Assembly: GCF_900102925.1 (NCBI RefSeq)
Contig: NZ_FNKI01000006.1
Span: 45,855 to 109,854 of the forward strand
Reading direction: 5' to 3'
DNA: 64,000 nt
DNA from: Flagellimonas zhangzhouensis
GTDB taxonomy: Bacteria > Bacteroidota > Bacteroidia > Flavobacteriales > Flavobacteriaceae
Part shown: piece by piece, positions 17,843 to 27,464 of the stretch
How the letters are laid out: the number at the start of each line of letters is the position of its first letter
Position numbering within the stretch: the stretch's first letter is position 1
The notes under the pieces: model-generated
The model's input: only the letters and a program-made list of their open reading frames with translations
Told to the model about the DNA's origin: nothing
The model's database searches: none
Position numbers and translations under genes: made by a program

Positions 17843-18646
17843 ATGAGAGAACTCTTGCGCCGCTCCATTACAGGGGTAATTTATGTAGTATTGCTATTGG
17901 GCACCGTATTTTTAAGTTCGGATGCCTTCGACTTTTTGTTTATGGCATTCGGTTTGGCCTGTCTTTATGAATACAAGCGCATTGTTCACCTTAAAGGTTA
18001 TTATCTTTTTGCAGCCTATTTGGCCCTTTGGTGGGTTTTCATCTATTTGACCAATGATTCAACCGCAATTACCATTTTAATGTTGTTGACCATTACGGTG
18101 GATGTTGCCTTGCTCATGTTTTTGTTTTCCAAAAAACCAAGAACATTTACCGATGTCCAAAAATTTGTGATTGGATTGTTTTATGTTGGTGGCGGATGCA
18201 TTTTCTTGACCATGATTCCTTATAAATCAGATCAATTTGCCCAATTTTTGATCATGGGTATCTTTATTTTGATATGGGTAAATGACACTTTTGCCTACTT
18301 GGTTGGACGATTATTTGGGCGTACAAAATTATTTCCTTCAGTTTCCCCTAAAAAAACCATTGAAGGTTCTGTAGGAGGACTTATTTTTGCATTGGTTGCA
18401 GCATACTTTTTGTCTTGGTACGAAACTAGACTTTCCATTATGGAATGGATGATCATGGCAGGGGCAATAGTTGTAGCTGGAAGTTTGGGCGATCTTTTGG
18501 AATCCAAATTCAAACGTATGGCAGGGGTTAAGGATAGTGGAGCTATTTTACCAGGCCACGGCGGTATTTGGGACCGATTAGACAGTTTGGTGTTTGCCGC
18601 ACCTTTTGCGTATTTGATTTTAACTATTTTCCCCTATGTTTCATAA
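17843..18646 (+). CDS. cdsA: Phosphatidate cytidylyltransferase
   Basis: A 267-residue polytopic membrane enzyme making CDP-diacylglycerol from phosphatidate and CTP. The C-terminal CDP-DAG synthase signature is complete: GDLLESKFKRMAGVKDSG followed by LPGHGGIWDRLDS. Around seven or eight hydrophobic segments precede it. Its last 11 bases overlap the psd start, so the two consecutive phospholipid genes are translationally coupled. Confidence 0.96.
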   Translation: MRELLRRSITGVIYVVLLLGTVFLSSDAFDFLFMAFGLACLYEYKRIVHLKGYYLFAAYLALWWVFIYLTNDSTAITILMLLTITVDVALLMFLFSKKPRTFTDVQKFVIGLFYVGGGCIFLTMIPYKSDQFAQFLIMGIFILIWVNDTFAYLVGRLFGRTKLFPSVSPKKTIEGSVGGLIFALVAAYFLSWYETRLSIMEWMIMAGAIVVAGSLGDLLESKFKRMAGVKDSGAILPGHGGIWDRLDSLVFAAPFAYLILTIFPYVS

Positions 18647-19304
18647 AGAGGGTCAAAAAATAATCATTTTCACTTTTTTCTTAGTGGTTGCAGCAGTTCT
18701 TGCGGCACAATATTATATTGATTTGGAATGGGCCCGATACACCGTTCAATTGGCGGCATTGTTTATATTGATTGCCATCCTTCAATTCTTTAGAAACCCA
18801 AAAAGGCTTGTCACTCCTAATTTTGATGACATTTTGGCCCCCGTTGATGGTAAAGTAGTGGTTATTGAAGAAGTGTACGAACCTGAATATTTTAAGGAAA
18901 AGCGCAGACAGGTTTCCATATTTATGTCGCCCGTAAACGTGCACGTAACAAGATATCCCGCAAGCGGAACCATAACCTATTCAAAATACCACCCAGGAAA
19001 ATATTTGGTAGCTTGGCACCCTAAATCAAGCACTGAAAACGAAAGAACCACAGTGATTCTGCATACCCCAAAATTTGGTGAAATAGGTTATCGCCAAATT
19101 GCTGGAGCCATGGCAAGACGCATCGTAAATTATGCCGAAGAAGGGGAACAAGTAGCCCAAGGGGAAGATGCTGGGTTCATTAAATTTGGATCAAGAGTGG
19201 ATTTGTTGTTGCCATTAAACTGCAACATTACCGTAAAACTTAATCAGAAAGTTGTTGGAGCAAAAACCTGTATTGCTTCTTTTAGGCCAGAAGATGATCA
19301 GTAA
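18636..19304 (+). CDS. psd: Phosphatidylserine decarboxylase (short type)
   Basis: A 222-residue enzyme converting phosphatidylserine to phosphatidylethanolamine, the main Bacteroidota phospholipid. It has one or two N-terminal membrane helices, LAPVDGKVVVIEE, FMSPVNVHVTRYPASG, and the self-cleavage region FGSRVDLLLP near the C terminus, where Gly-Ser is the expected processing site producing the pyruvoyl group. It is the short PSD-A-like form. It overlaps cdsA by 11 bases and the acyl-CoA-binding protein gene by 11 bases. Confidence 0.94.
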   Translation: MFHKEGQKIIIFTFFLVVAAVLAAQYYIDLEWARYTVQLAALFILIAILQFFRNPKRLVTPNFDDILAPVDGKVVVIEEVYEPEYFKEKRRQVSIFMSPVNVHVTRYPASGTITYSKYHPGKYLVAWHPKSSTENERTTVILHTPKFGEIGYRQIAGAMARRIVNYAEEGEQVAQGEDAGFIKFGSRVDLLLPLNCNITVKLNQKVVGAKTCIASFRPEDDQ

Positions 19305-19557
19305 AGACTTACATAATCGATTTAACGATGCTGTAGACTTTGTAAACAGTTACACGGATCCCATTCCTGCTGATTTACTTTTAAAACTATATGCCTACTA
19401 TAAAATCGCTAAAAAGAATTCTGACAACCCTGGCAGTAGAACTCCTTTGATCAATGCTTTTAAAGCCAATGCATTATTTCAGGCCAAAAACATTGGAATC
19501 AAGGAAGCCATGGAAAAATATACCGCCCTAGTAAATAAAGAGTTGAAAAAACTTTAA
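19294..19557 (+). CDS. Acyl-CoA-binding protein
   Basis: An 87-residue protein, the usual ACBP length, with LKLYAYYKIAKKNSDNP matching the family's YxxYK(Q)A signature and KANALFQAKNIGIKEAMEKY matching the W/F-xAW-x-G-x-S-x-E-AM-x-Y region. It should bind long-chain acyl-CoA esters in the cytosol, which suits its position after cdsA and psd. The frame is open from 19252, but that part lies inside psd; homologues begin near MISKDLHNRFNDAVDFV, so 19294 is chosen. Confidence 0.9.
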   Translation: MISKDLHNRFNDAVDFVNSYTDPIPADLLLKLYAYYKIAKKNSDNPGSRTPLINAFKANALFQAKNIGIKEAMEKYTALVNKELKKL

Positions 19558-20822
19558 GAAACCAAATCAGGAGAAATAAGAGACTTTTCAAAGAAAGTAA
19601 AGTAAATCCCTCCGAAAATGGTTATCAGAAAATACACGGCCACCCAGTAACTCCCAAGGGGTAAAAAACCATCCAGACCAAACCAATCGCTAGTCAAATA
19701 AATTAAGGCCAAACCTGCCACTCCCCTAATCACCTCAATCCAAACCGCATACGATTTTCGATCCATTAAAGTGGTATAACCATAGATTCCAACAAAAATA
19801 TAAGCTCCAAAAAGCAACAATCCATCAAACCCAATTTCGGAGTAATTGTAGAACATAAACAACATGAGCATAGTTGTCATAATCAACTGAAAGAGCGCGT
19901 AGCCTTTAAATACTGTTGATGTTTCGGGCTGGTACTTTTTAAAATTATATACATTCTCTATAATCTTTACAGGATATTTTATTTTGACATCTTTTGGTCT
20001 CCAGCCTGTCGGCATAAACCAAATTCGCATTTTGTCCAAATAATTTCTTGTTCGCCAAGCATCCTGCATCAATCGCCATAAATGTTGAAAGTTGATGATA
20101 ATGGGATTCCAAGTCTCAGCTGGTTTTAATACTCCATATTGTGGTGGCACCTCATCCAATTCCTCTTGAAAAGTGCCGAACATACGATCCCAAACACAAA
20201 ATATCTGACCTAAATTTTTATCAATATATTCTTTGTTGATGGCATGATGGACCCGATGTTGCGAAGGTGTTACGATGACATATTCCAACCACCCCATTTT
20301 ACCAATATGTTGAGTATGGTACCAAAACTGGGCAAACAAATGTATGGGTGCCAAAATAGCAATCACTTTTTCGGGCACTCCCAAAACCGCAGCAGGAATC
20401 AACAATAAGGCATAATACCCCAATAAATTTGAAATGGGTTGACGAAGCGCGCAGGCCAAATTAAATTCCTCACTGCTATGATGAATTACATGTTGGTTCC
20501 AGAAAAAGTTAATGTGATGACTCAAACGATGGTTCCAATATCCTGCAAAATCCAAAGCAATAAAAGCCACTACCCAAACCAACCAAGTCGATTTGATTTC
20601 CAATAAGGCTAAATGCTCCAATAAAAAGGGATAACTCACGAGAATTAATACGAGCCCCAAAGAATCCTTGACCACATTGGTGAGTCCAGAGCTTAGGCTA
20701 CTCACCGTATCCATTACATTGTGCTTTTGGTTTTTCACAAATCGTCCATAGAGAATTTCGACCAAAACCAAACCAATAAAAAATGGAGTAGCATATAACA
20801 AGGCTGTTGCATATGATTCCAT
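19554..20822 (-). CDS. Sterol desaturase / fatty acid hydroxylase family protein
   Basis: A 422-residue membrane di-iron oxygenase. The histidine clusters are HRLSHH, then HVIHHSSEEFN and QHRVHH, the pattern of the fatty acid hydroxylase superfamily. Several hydrophobic helices lie around them, and a C-terminal hydrophobic block of about 110 residues adds further helices. The family hydroxylates or desaturates lipids (alkylglycerols, sphingolipids, carotenoids, sterols); the substrate is not predictable. It lies 52 bases after the nucleotidyltransferase gene on the same strand, with only a one-mismatch -7 between them. Confidence 0.85.
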   Translation of the reverse strand: MESYATALLYATPFFIGLVLVEILYGRFVKNQKHNVMDTVSSLSSGLTNVVKDSLGLVLILVSYPFLLEHLALLEIKSTWLVWVVAFIALDFAGYWNHRLSHHINFFWNQHVIHHSSEEFNLACALRQPISNLLGYYALLLIPAAVLGVPEKVIAILAPIHLFAQFWYHTQHIGKMGWLEYVIVTPSQHRVHHAINKEYIDKNLGQIFCVWDRMFGTFQEELDEVPPQYGVLKPAETWNPIIINFQHLWRLMQDAWRTRNYLDKMRIWFMPTGWRPKDVKIKYPVKIIENVYNFKKYQPETSTVFKGYALFQLIMTTMLMLFMFYNYSEIGFDGLLLFGAYIFVGIYGYTTLMDRKSYAVWIEVIRGVAGLALIYLTSDWFGLDGFLPLGSYWVAVYFLITIFGGIYFTFFEKSLISPDLVS

Positions 20823-20874
20823 TGTAAAAGTTTAAAGTTAATTCTGTGCAAGCATTGGATTATGCCCTATGAAT

Positions 20875-21708
20875 TTACTCTAAATTTTTAAATAACTGAA
20901 TATCATTTGCATCGGTTAAATCTGGAATGTGTTCCGACCTAGGAATACAAAGCACACTTTTGGGCTTCTCAATTACCAAAACTCCAACTGCTTTTGGTAG
21001 CTCCTTCTCGTTTCGAACAGGGTCGATTGGGCAATTTTCCAAGTAAGGGTAAATTTCTTCACCATAGAAACTGAAAATGTTCATGCTCACCCTTAATTCT
21101 CCTTGGGCATCTTTGTAATTTGGAATTTCATTCATTTCGGGTTTTTCTACGATCTGTTGTAAAAAACCATCCTCCGAAATATCCATCAATGCAAATTTGG
21201 CAATACGATCTTCGGTAAAATCGAAGCCCGAACTGGCATAGCTTATTAAAGCATTGGCAGCTTTACGTTCACTCCGAAGGTCTTTCAATGCTCCGACTGA
21301 ATATAAATTATCACCATTGCAGACCGTAAATGTTGATTGCTTTAATTCTGGGAATTGGTCTAAACATTGTTGAAGCGCATCCGCAGTACCCAAAGGCTTT
21401 TCCCTTCCTTCGGGCACATATTGCTTTGCAATGAAAACATTTAATTGTTCTGCCAAACCTCCAGATTCCATTAAATCTTGAAAAGCTCCATTTTCTGGAC
21501 TAGTGATTAAATACAAATTTTTGTAGCCTGCTTCCACCGCATTTTTTGTCAAATAATAGAGGAAAGGTTTCCCGTTTTCACCCACTGGAATCAAGCTTTT
21601 ATGGGGAATATTATCCATAATCCCTTTATGGGATGAAGAGGTTTGCAAACTCCGTTTCATACGGGAAGAAGCTCCTCCCACCATAATTACCAAACTCTTG
21701 TTTTCCAT
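20875..21708 (-). CDS. Sugar-phosphate nucleotidyltransferase
   Basis: A 277-residue protein of the nucleotidyltransferase (GT-A-like) fold. VIMVGGASSRMKRS is the nucleotide-binding G-rich loop with its Arg/Lys, PLGTADALQQCLDQF matches the uridylyl/thymidylyl transferase core, and FTVCNGDNLYS carries the metal-binding Asp. It starts three bases after the GHMP kinase stop, so kinase product and transferase substrate are probably the same sugar 1-phosphate. Which sugar and which NTP are not decided by sequence. Confidence 0.8.
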   Translation of the reverse strand: MENKSLVIMVGGASSRMKRSLQTSSSHKGIMDNIPHKSLIPVGENGKPFLYYLTKNAVEAGYKNLYLITSPENGAFQDLMESGGLAEQLNVFIAKQYVPEGREKPLGTADALQQCLDQFPELKQSTFTVCNGDNLYSVGALKDLRSERKAANALISYASSGFDFTEDRIAKFALMDISEDGFLQQIVEKPEMNEIPNYKDAQGELRVSMNIFSFYGEEIYPYLENCPIDPVRNEKELPKAVGVLVIEKPKSVLCIPRSEHIPDLTDANDIQLFKNLE

Positions 21709-21711
21709 AAA

Positions 21712-22764
21712 CTATGTTGTGATTTCCACTTCATAAACGGCTTTTGCACCAGCATTTAGAAAAGCCTGTTTTACCTCATCCTTATTTTCATTTTCTACCA
21801 TGGCCACCATACAACCACCACCTCCAGAACCAATGGTTTTTGCTCCAATGGCTCCTGCTTTCTCAGCCGCATCCATCATTTGCACCATTTCTTTTGGAGT
21901 ATTTTTGATTTGATGTTGAAGTATGGTTTGGTGTTGGTTCATTAAATCGCCCAAAACTTTTAGATTCGGCGAATTCTTTAAAAGCTCTTCTTTAGCTGAC
22001 AAGGTGATATGATAATTATGAATGGCCGCATACCAATACCCTTTCAAATCTTCGGGTACCAAATCCACATATTTTTCATAGTCGGTCAATTGAGCATTTT
22101 CCAATTCAAACTCTGGATGTACCTCTTGAACAGCTTCGACTGCATTTTGTGCATAGACCCTTGCATTTTTTAACACTTCCAAGGTTTTCTTTGCCAAGCC
22201 AGATTCTGCCACCAACAATGTTCCCATATCAGCACTTAATCGTGTGCTTTCTCCAGATTTAGTATCGATGTAAATCAATCCGCGTTGCGCAATGGTATAT
22301 TGATCCATTAGACCTCCTGGTTGGTCAAAAAACAAAACCTCTGCCTCATAGGCCCATCGACCGATTTGATGATCGCTCACCAAAACAGGCTCTTCTTGGG
22401 ATTCGATCAAGAATCGCAACCATGCAACAGTCAAAGCTGACGAACTTGACAACCCTGCATTCACTGGAATATTTCCTGAGATTTCAATGGAATACCCTTG
22501 ATAAAACTGGAAGTCATTTTGTTTCAAGACAGCCATGCACGACCTGAAATAGTCATCCATTCCCACCTCTTCCAAGTCATCATTTATGGAAATAGCGACC
22601 ACTTCCTCCAAGTCCTTTAAATGCAGTACAAACGCATCCTCAACAATTGGTTTGGCGGTTAGATTGATGTATCTATCAATTGCACCAGCAATCACAGGAA
22701 GACCTAAATAGTCCTGATGATCCCCGTAAAAACAGATACGGGCGGGAACTTTAATTTGAATCAT
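21712..22764 (-). CDS. GHMP-family sugar kinase
   Basis: A 350-residue small-molecule kinase. Motif 1 is ARICFYGDHQDYLG (compare GEHTDY in galactokinase), the ATP loop is PVNAGLSSSSALTV, and motif 3 is TIGSGGGGCMVAM. GalK, GALK2 and anomeric hexosamine or uronate kinases share this plan; the GDHQDY variant is one I associate with uncharacterised Bacteroidota proteins. It lies between a GH109 glycosidase gene (one base away) and a nucleotidyltransferase gene (three bases away), which suggests anomeric phosphorylation of the released sugar. Confidence 0.83.
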   Translation of the reverse strand: MIQIKVPARICFYGDHQDYLGLPVIAGAIDRYINLTAKPIVEDAFVLHLKDLEEVVAISINDDLEEVGMDDYFRSCMAVLKQNDFQFYQGYSIEISGNIPVNAGLSSSSALTVAWLRFLIESQEEPVLVSDHQIGRWAYEAEVLFFDQPGGLMDQYTIAQRGLIYIDTKSGESTRLSADMGTLLVAESGLAKKTLEVLKNARVYAQNAVEAVQEVHPEFELENAQLTDYEKYVDLVPEDLKGYWYAAIHNYHITLSAKEELLKNSPNLKVLGDLMNQHQTILQHQIKNTPKEMVQMMDAAEKAGAIGAKTIGSGGGGCMVAMVENENKDEVKQAFLNAGAKAVYEVEITT

Positions 22765-22765
22765 G

Positions 22766-24154
22766 CTAAGAAATTATGGCCAAAGGTGCAGTTTCCTTGT
22801 AATTGCCTCTGGTGAAATCTGGAAAAGGCTGTGGTGCTCCTCCACTAGCCACCGAGCGTTCACTCAATGGTCCAACCGCACTCCACAAACAACCTTCATA
22901 AACATTTTGGTCCAAAGGCAGGCCTTTTTGCAGACATTCCACAATACGATACACCATGATGCCATCCATACCACCGTGACCACTGCCTTTGGCAGCTTCG
23001 TTCAATCGTTTGTATAAGGGGTGGTCGTATTTTTCGTAGAGCATTTCCAATTTTTCGCCTTGCACCCAAGAATGGTGGTCTTTGGTAATGCCTTCAACAC
23101 CACCCTCTAATGCTACACGGGTAGGAAATCCAGCCATGGTTCCTTTCGTACCCTGTATCAAATTATGTCTTGAATAGGGTCTTGGACTGGTTTCATCCCA
23201 TTGCACCATAATGGTTTTGCCCATGGTGGTTTTTATGATAGATGTATTTAAATCTCCTCCTTTAAAATCCAGTTGATTCCACTTATGGTCGGATGGATAA
23301 TTTTTTTCTGCATACAATTCACGTCCTCGGGATGGAGTTGAGAATGACACCAAACTTCCGAAGGTATCCTCTCCCCTGCCTAAATTCATATATTGGGCCA
23401 CAGGACCCAAACCGTGGGTTGGATATAGATTTCCGTTTCGGTTAGCGTAGTGATGAGTTCTCCAAGAGCCTGTTCCGCGCTCCTGCTCTTCCATTTGCCA
23501 ACGCAATTCGTGAATGTAGGCAGCTTCGCCATGTAAAATTTCACCAATTACCCCTTGTCTGCACATGTTGAGGAACATCAGCTCATCTCGGCTGTAGTTC
23601 ACATTTTCCAGCATCATGCAGTGCTTTTGGGTACGTTCACTGGCGTCCACAATATCCCACATATCCTGAATGGTTGTTGCGATGGGAACTTCTACAAAAG
23701 CATGGGCACCACTTTCCATAGCACCTATTGCCATTGGAGCGTGATTAACCCAATTGGTCGCAATAAAAACCACATCTGGACGAACTTCTTTCAACATGGT
23801 CCGCCATTGGTTTTCATCGCCCCAATATTCAGCTATATTTTTATGTCTATTTTTCCCAGCTGCATCTTTGACCCATTGTACTTTTTCCTTGACCAAATCT
23901 TCGTACAGATCACAAATGGCAACCACTTCGGTTCCTTCCAAAGCGGCAAAAAACTTGGCATGTGTTCCTCCTCTTGCCCCGACTCCAATAAACGCAGCTC
24001 GTACGGTTTCAAGTTTCGGTGCTGAAAACCCACCCATATAGGTAGATGCAAATGGTCTTTCGGGGGCAGCACTTAAATAATTGGGAGCAATGGATACGGC
24101 GGCCGCACCCAAGGATGTCTTCTTAAGGAAGTTCCGTCTGTCAAGGTTTTTCAT
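22766..24154 (-). CDS. GH109-like NAD-dependent glycosidase (Gfo/Idh/MocA fold)
   Basis: A 462-residue exported protein with a twin-arginine-like leader (RRNFLKKTSLGAAAVS), a Rossmann fold starting AAFIGVGARGG and ICDLYED, then EVPIATTIQDMWDIVD. The segments NLYPTHGLGPVAQYMNLGRG and WDETSPRPYSRHNLIQGTKG match the alpha-N-acetylgalactosaminidases of family GH109 as I know them, which use bound NAD+ for a redox-assisted hydrolysis. His in PTHGLGP is the expected active-site His. It heads a tight set with a sugar kinase and nucleotidyltransferase. Other Gfo/Idh/MocA activities remain possible. Confidence 0.8.
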   Translation of the reverse strand: MKNLDRRNFLKKTSLGAAAVSIAPNYLSAAPERPFASTYMGGFSAPKLETVRAAFIGVGARGGTHAKFFAALEGTEVVAICDLYEDLVKEKVQWVKDAAGKNRHKNIAEYWGDENQWRTMLKEVRPDVVFIATNWVNHAPMAIGAMESGAHAFVEVPIATTIQDMWDIVDASERTQKHCMMLENVNYSRDELMFLNMCRQGVIGEILHGEAAYIHELRWQMEEQERGTGSWRTHHYANRNGNLYPTHGLGPVAQYMNLGRGEDTFGSLVSFSTPSRGRELYAEKNYPSDHKWNQLDFKGGDLNTSIIKTTMGKTIMVQWDETSPRPYSRHNLIQGTKGTMAGFPTRVALEGGVEGITKDHHSWVQGEKLEMLYEKYDHPLYKRLNEAAKGSGHGGMDGIMVYRIVECLQKGLPLDQNVYEGCLWSAVGPLSERSVASGGAPQPFPDFTRGNYKETAPLAIIS

Positions 24155-24200
24155 GTGTGGTTGTTTCTGTTTTGGGTTTCAAAGTACAAAAAGTTACAGC

Positions 24201-26825
24201 CTACTTCAAACTGGCCAAACTCTTTTCCAATGTTTCAATTTTAGCTTCCGCATCGGCTGCTTTTTTACGTTCAATGGCAACCACCTGTTCAGGAGCATTG
24301 TTCACAAAGCGTTCGTTGCTCAACTTCTTTTCCACAGATTTTAAAAATCCTTTGGTGTAGTTCAACTCTTCGGTAATCTTTGCAATTTCTGCTTCCACAT
24401 CAATGGCTCCACTGATCGGAATAAAGTATTCGTTACTCTTTACCCTAAAGGTCAATGCACCATCCAAACTGGCATCCACCGTTTCCAATTTGGAAAGGTT
24501 CCCCAATTTTTGAATGACAGCATCCATTTGAGAGTTCACACCTTCAGCATTCATCATAAAAAGTTCAAGACTATCCTTTTGTGGGATATTCTTTTCTTTT
24601 CTGATGGTTCTTATTCCTGATATCACTTCAGATGCAAACTCAAAATTGGCAATCAATTCGGCATCTACCTTTTCTTCTTTCGGCCACTGGGAAATAATCA
24701 AAGCTTCTTCAGGGGTTCTTTCAGCAATATGTTGCCAAACCTCTTCGGTTAAAAATGGCATGAAAGGGTGCAACAACTTCAAGTTCTCTTCAAAAAGTCG
24801 CAATACCTCATTATATGTAGTCTGATCAATTGGTTTTTGATAGTCAGGTTTTACAATCTCCAACAACCATGAACAGAAATCATCCCACACCAATTTATAA
24901 ATGGCCATCAACGCATCCGAAATTCTATATTTTGAAAAATGGTCTTCAATTTCCACCAACGTTTGGTTGAATTTGGCTTTGTACCATTCAATTCCAACAT
25001 TTGCAGCTTCGGGTTGAGGCAAATCTGCTACTTCCCAACCTTTTACCAATCGGAAAGCATTCCAAATTTTATTGGCGAAGTTGGAACCTTGCTGACATAG
25101 GGCTTCATCGAACAACAAATCGTTTCCTGCCGCGGAACTCAACAATAAACCTACACGAACACCATCAGCTCCAAAATCCTCAATCAATTTTAAGGCATCT
25201 GGAGAGTTGCCCAACGATTTGGACATTTTTCTACGTTGTTTATCGCGTACCAAACCAGTCAAGTATACATTTTCGAATGGTCTTTTGCCTCGATATTCGT
25301 ACCCAGCAATGATCATACGGGCCACCCAGAAAAACAAAATATCTGGACCTGTTACCAAATCACTGGTCGGGTAATAGTAGTTTACCTCATCATTTTCGGG
25401 TTCCAAAATTCCACCGAATACACTGATTGGCCACAACCAAGAGGAAAACCAGGTATCCAAAACGTCTGCATCTTGACGTAGGTCGGATGCTTGGATATTT
25501 GGATTTTTAGCTTGCGCCAATTTTAAGGCTTCTTCTGGAGTTTCTGCCACCACGAAATCTTCTTTGCCATCACCATAATAATAGGCTGGTATCTGCTGCC
25601 CCCACCACAACTGACGGGAAATGTTCCAATCGCGAATATTTTCCATCCAATGGCGATAGGTATTATCAAACTTGGATGGGTATAGTTTTACATCTTTGGT
25701 TTTTAAAACACTTTCCAAAGCGGGCTTGGACAAATCCTCCATTTTCAGGAACCATTGGTCTGATAAACGAGGTTCTATTACGGCTTTGGTTCTTTCGGAA
25801 GTTCCCACTTTATTGGTGTGCTGTTCGGTTTTTACCAAAAAGCCCTTTTCTTCCAATTCTTTGGAGATTTCCTTTCGAACTACGAAGCGGTCTTTGCCCT
25901 CGTAGTGCATTCCAAAGGAATTTAGGGTAGCGTCCTCGTTAAATATATCGATAACCTCAAGATTGTGTTTTTCCCCAAGGTTTTTATCGTTTTCATCGTG
26001 GGCAGGGGTTACTTTTAAGCAACCTGTACCAAATTCTACATCCACATATTCATCCTCGATAATCGGAATAACCCTTCCGCAAATGGGAACTATGGCTTTT
26101 TTGCCACGCAAATGGTGATAACGCTCATCATTTGGGTTGATACAAATTGCGGTATCACCCAAGATAGTTTCAGGACGTGTGGTTGCAATGGTTACTTTTT
26201 CATCGGAACCCTCAATGGCATAAGACAGATAATACAAATTCCCTTGTCTTTCTTCGTAAATTACTTCTTCATCAGATAAAGTGGTCTTGGCTTCTGGATC
26301 CCAATTAACCATGCGAAATCCACGGTAAATCAAACCTTTATTATAAAGGTCAACAAAAACCTTTATCACTGAAGCTGACATATCGTCGTCCATGGTGAAC
26401 TTGGTGCGGTCCCAATCACAAGAACAACCCAATTTCTTTAACTGTTGAAGAATAACTCCTCCATATTCGTTAGTCCAGTCCCAAGCATGTTTCAAGAAAT
26501 CCTCACGAGACAAATCTGCTTTGTTGATTCCTTGTTCCTTTAGTCTGGCCACTACTTTGGCTTCGGTAGCAATGGAAGCGTGGTCCATACCAGGTACCCA
26601 ACAGGCATTTTTACCCAAAAGACGTGCTCTTCGAATCAAAACATCTTGAATGGTATTGTTGAGCATATGGCCCATGTGCAGCACCCCTGTTACGTTTGGT
26701 GGCGGAATTACAATGGTATAGGGCTCTCTTTCATCTGGCTTGCTACTGAAATAATCGTGCTGTGTCCAGTACGAATACCAGTGCTCTTCTACCCTTTTGG
26801 GCTCATATTTTGATGGAATTTCCAT
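24201..26825 (-). CDS. valS: Valyl-tRNA synthetase
   Basis: An 874-residue class I synthetase: [17 protein letters not shown] (HIGH motif), a large CP1 editing domain, [11 protein letters not shown] (KMSKS loop), [13 protein letters not shown], an anticodon-binding domain and the C-terminal coiled coil (about 805-874) typical of ValRS. The length is normal. An exact -7 element lies 111 bases upstream (26937-26944), implying a leader of about 105 bases if used. The GH109 gene follows after 46 bases. Confidence 0.98.
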   Translation of the reverse strand: MEIPSKYEPKRVEEHWYSYWTQHDYFSSKPDEREPYTIVIPPPNVTGVLHMGHMLNNTIQDVLIRRARLLGKNACWVPGMDHASIATEAKVVARLKEQGINKADLSREDFLKHAWDWTNEYGGVILQQLKKLGCSCDWDRTKFTMDDDMSASVIKVFVDLYNKGLIYRGFRMVNWDPEAKTTLSDEEVIYEERQGNLYYLSYAIEGSDEKVTIATTRPETILGDTAICINPNDERYHHLRGKKAIVPICGRVIPIIEDEYVDVEFGTGCLKVTPAHDENDKNLGEKHNLEVIDIFNEDATLNSFGMHYEGKDRFVVRKEISKELEEKGFLVKTEQHTNKVGTSERTKAVIEPRLSDQWFLKMEDLSKPALESVLKTKDVKLYPSKFDNTYRHWMENIRDWNISRQLWWGQQIPAYYYGDGKEDFVVAETPEEALKLAQAKNPNIQASDLRQDADVLDTWFSSWLWPISVFGGILEPENDEVNYYYPTSDLVTGPDILFFWVARMIIAGYEYRGKRPFENVYLTGLVRDKQRRKMSKSLGNSPDALKLIEDFGADGVRVGLLLSSAAGNDLLFDEALCQQGSNFANKIWNAFRLVKGWEVADLPQPEAANVGIEWYKAKFNQTLVEIEDHFSKYRISDALMAIYKLVWDDFCSWLLEIVKPDYQKPIDQTTYNEVLRLFEENLKLLHPFMPFLTEEVWQHIAERTPEEALIISQWPKEEKVDAELIANFEFASEVISGIRTIRKEKNIPQKDSLELFMMNAEGVNSQMDAVIQKLGNLSKLETVDASLDGALTFRVKSNEYFIPISGAIDVEAEIAKITEELNYTKGFLKSVEKKLSNERFVNNAPEQVVAIERKKAADAEAKIETLEKSLASLK

Positions 26826-26936
26826 TTTTCGGTACAGTTTTTGTTTAAAAGGATATTGGATTGATTTTTTTTGAAGGGAAGCTCAATGTTAATTTTACGC
26901 TATTCTTCGAATAGATCCCAATCCAGAAATACGAAA

Positions 26937-26944
26937 CAAAAATA
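26937..26944 (-). promoter_or_regulatory. Possible -7 element TATTTTTG for valS
   Basis: Exact TAnnTTTG match on the minus strand, but 111 bases from the valS start. If real it gives a leader long enough for regulation; I see no T-box or attenuator in it. Confidence 0.35.
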
Positions 26945-27027
26945 AGTAACGTTATTCTATAACAAAAGAATTTTGGATGCAGGTGTTAAAACATCTAATT
27001 TTGAAGTTCACCCAAAAACCAAAAATG

Positions 27028-27411
27028 ATGAAAAAAACTGTACTCATGCTGTTTATTGGGCTTCTATCTGTAGGAGCTTTTGCCCAGGCTACAGCTAAAA
27101 TCGAATTTAAGAGTGATACCATTGATTATGGTGAAATTGAAAGAGGTAGCGATGGTGTACGTGCATTTGAATTTACCAACACTGGAGATGCTCCATTGGT
27201 GATTACAGGAGTAAGATCTAGTTGCGGATGTACAATTCCTAAAAAACCTGAAGAGCCAATTTTACCAGGTAAAACTGGTGTGATCGAGGTAAAATATGAC
27301 ACCAATAGAGTTGGCCCTATCAGAAAAGCCATTACGGTAACCTCCAATGCGGACACACCTACCACAATCCTTAAAATAAAAGGAACGGTGAAAAGTCCTG
27401 GAGCCAAATAA
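27028..27411 (+). CDS. DUF1573 secreted protein
   Basis: A 127-residue protein with a signal peptide (MKKTVLMLFIGLLSVGAFAQ) and one immunoglobulin-like DUF1573 domain, identified by YGEIERGSDGVRAFEFTNTGDAPLVI, VRSSCGCT and LPGKTGVIEVKYDT. DUF1573 proteins are abundant in Bacteroidota and presumed periplasmic or surface proteins; the molecular role is unknown. Adjacent Met codons at 27025 and 27028 could each start it; the upstream open part is AT-rich and unlike a leader. A terminator follows. Confidence 0.88.
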   Translation: MKKTVLMLFIGLLSVGAFAQATAKIEFKSDTIDYGEIERGSDGVRAFEFTNTGDAPLVITGVRSSCGCTIPKKPEEPILPGKTGVIEVKYDTNRVGPIRKAITVTSNADTPTTILKIKGTVKSPGAK

Positions 27412-27436
27412 GGAAAAGGGAAATTATATAAAGAAA

Positions 27437-27463
27437 GCCCTCGATTGAATCGGGGGCTTTTTT
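27437..27463. terminator. Bidirectional intrinsic terminator
   Basis: A 9-bp stem GCCCTCGAT/ATCGGGGGC (one T-G pair, 3-base loop, 27437-27457) is followed by six T. It lies between the convergent DUF1573 and double-retropepsin genes, with A-rich sequence on the left for the other strand. Confidence 0.9.
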
Positions 27464-27464
27464 A

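Noticed and set aside
23555..24025. 156-residue plus-strand frame
   Set aside because: It is antisense to the GH109-like gene, Cys/His-rich without domain pattern.
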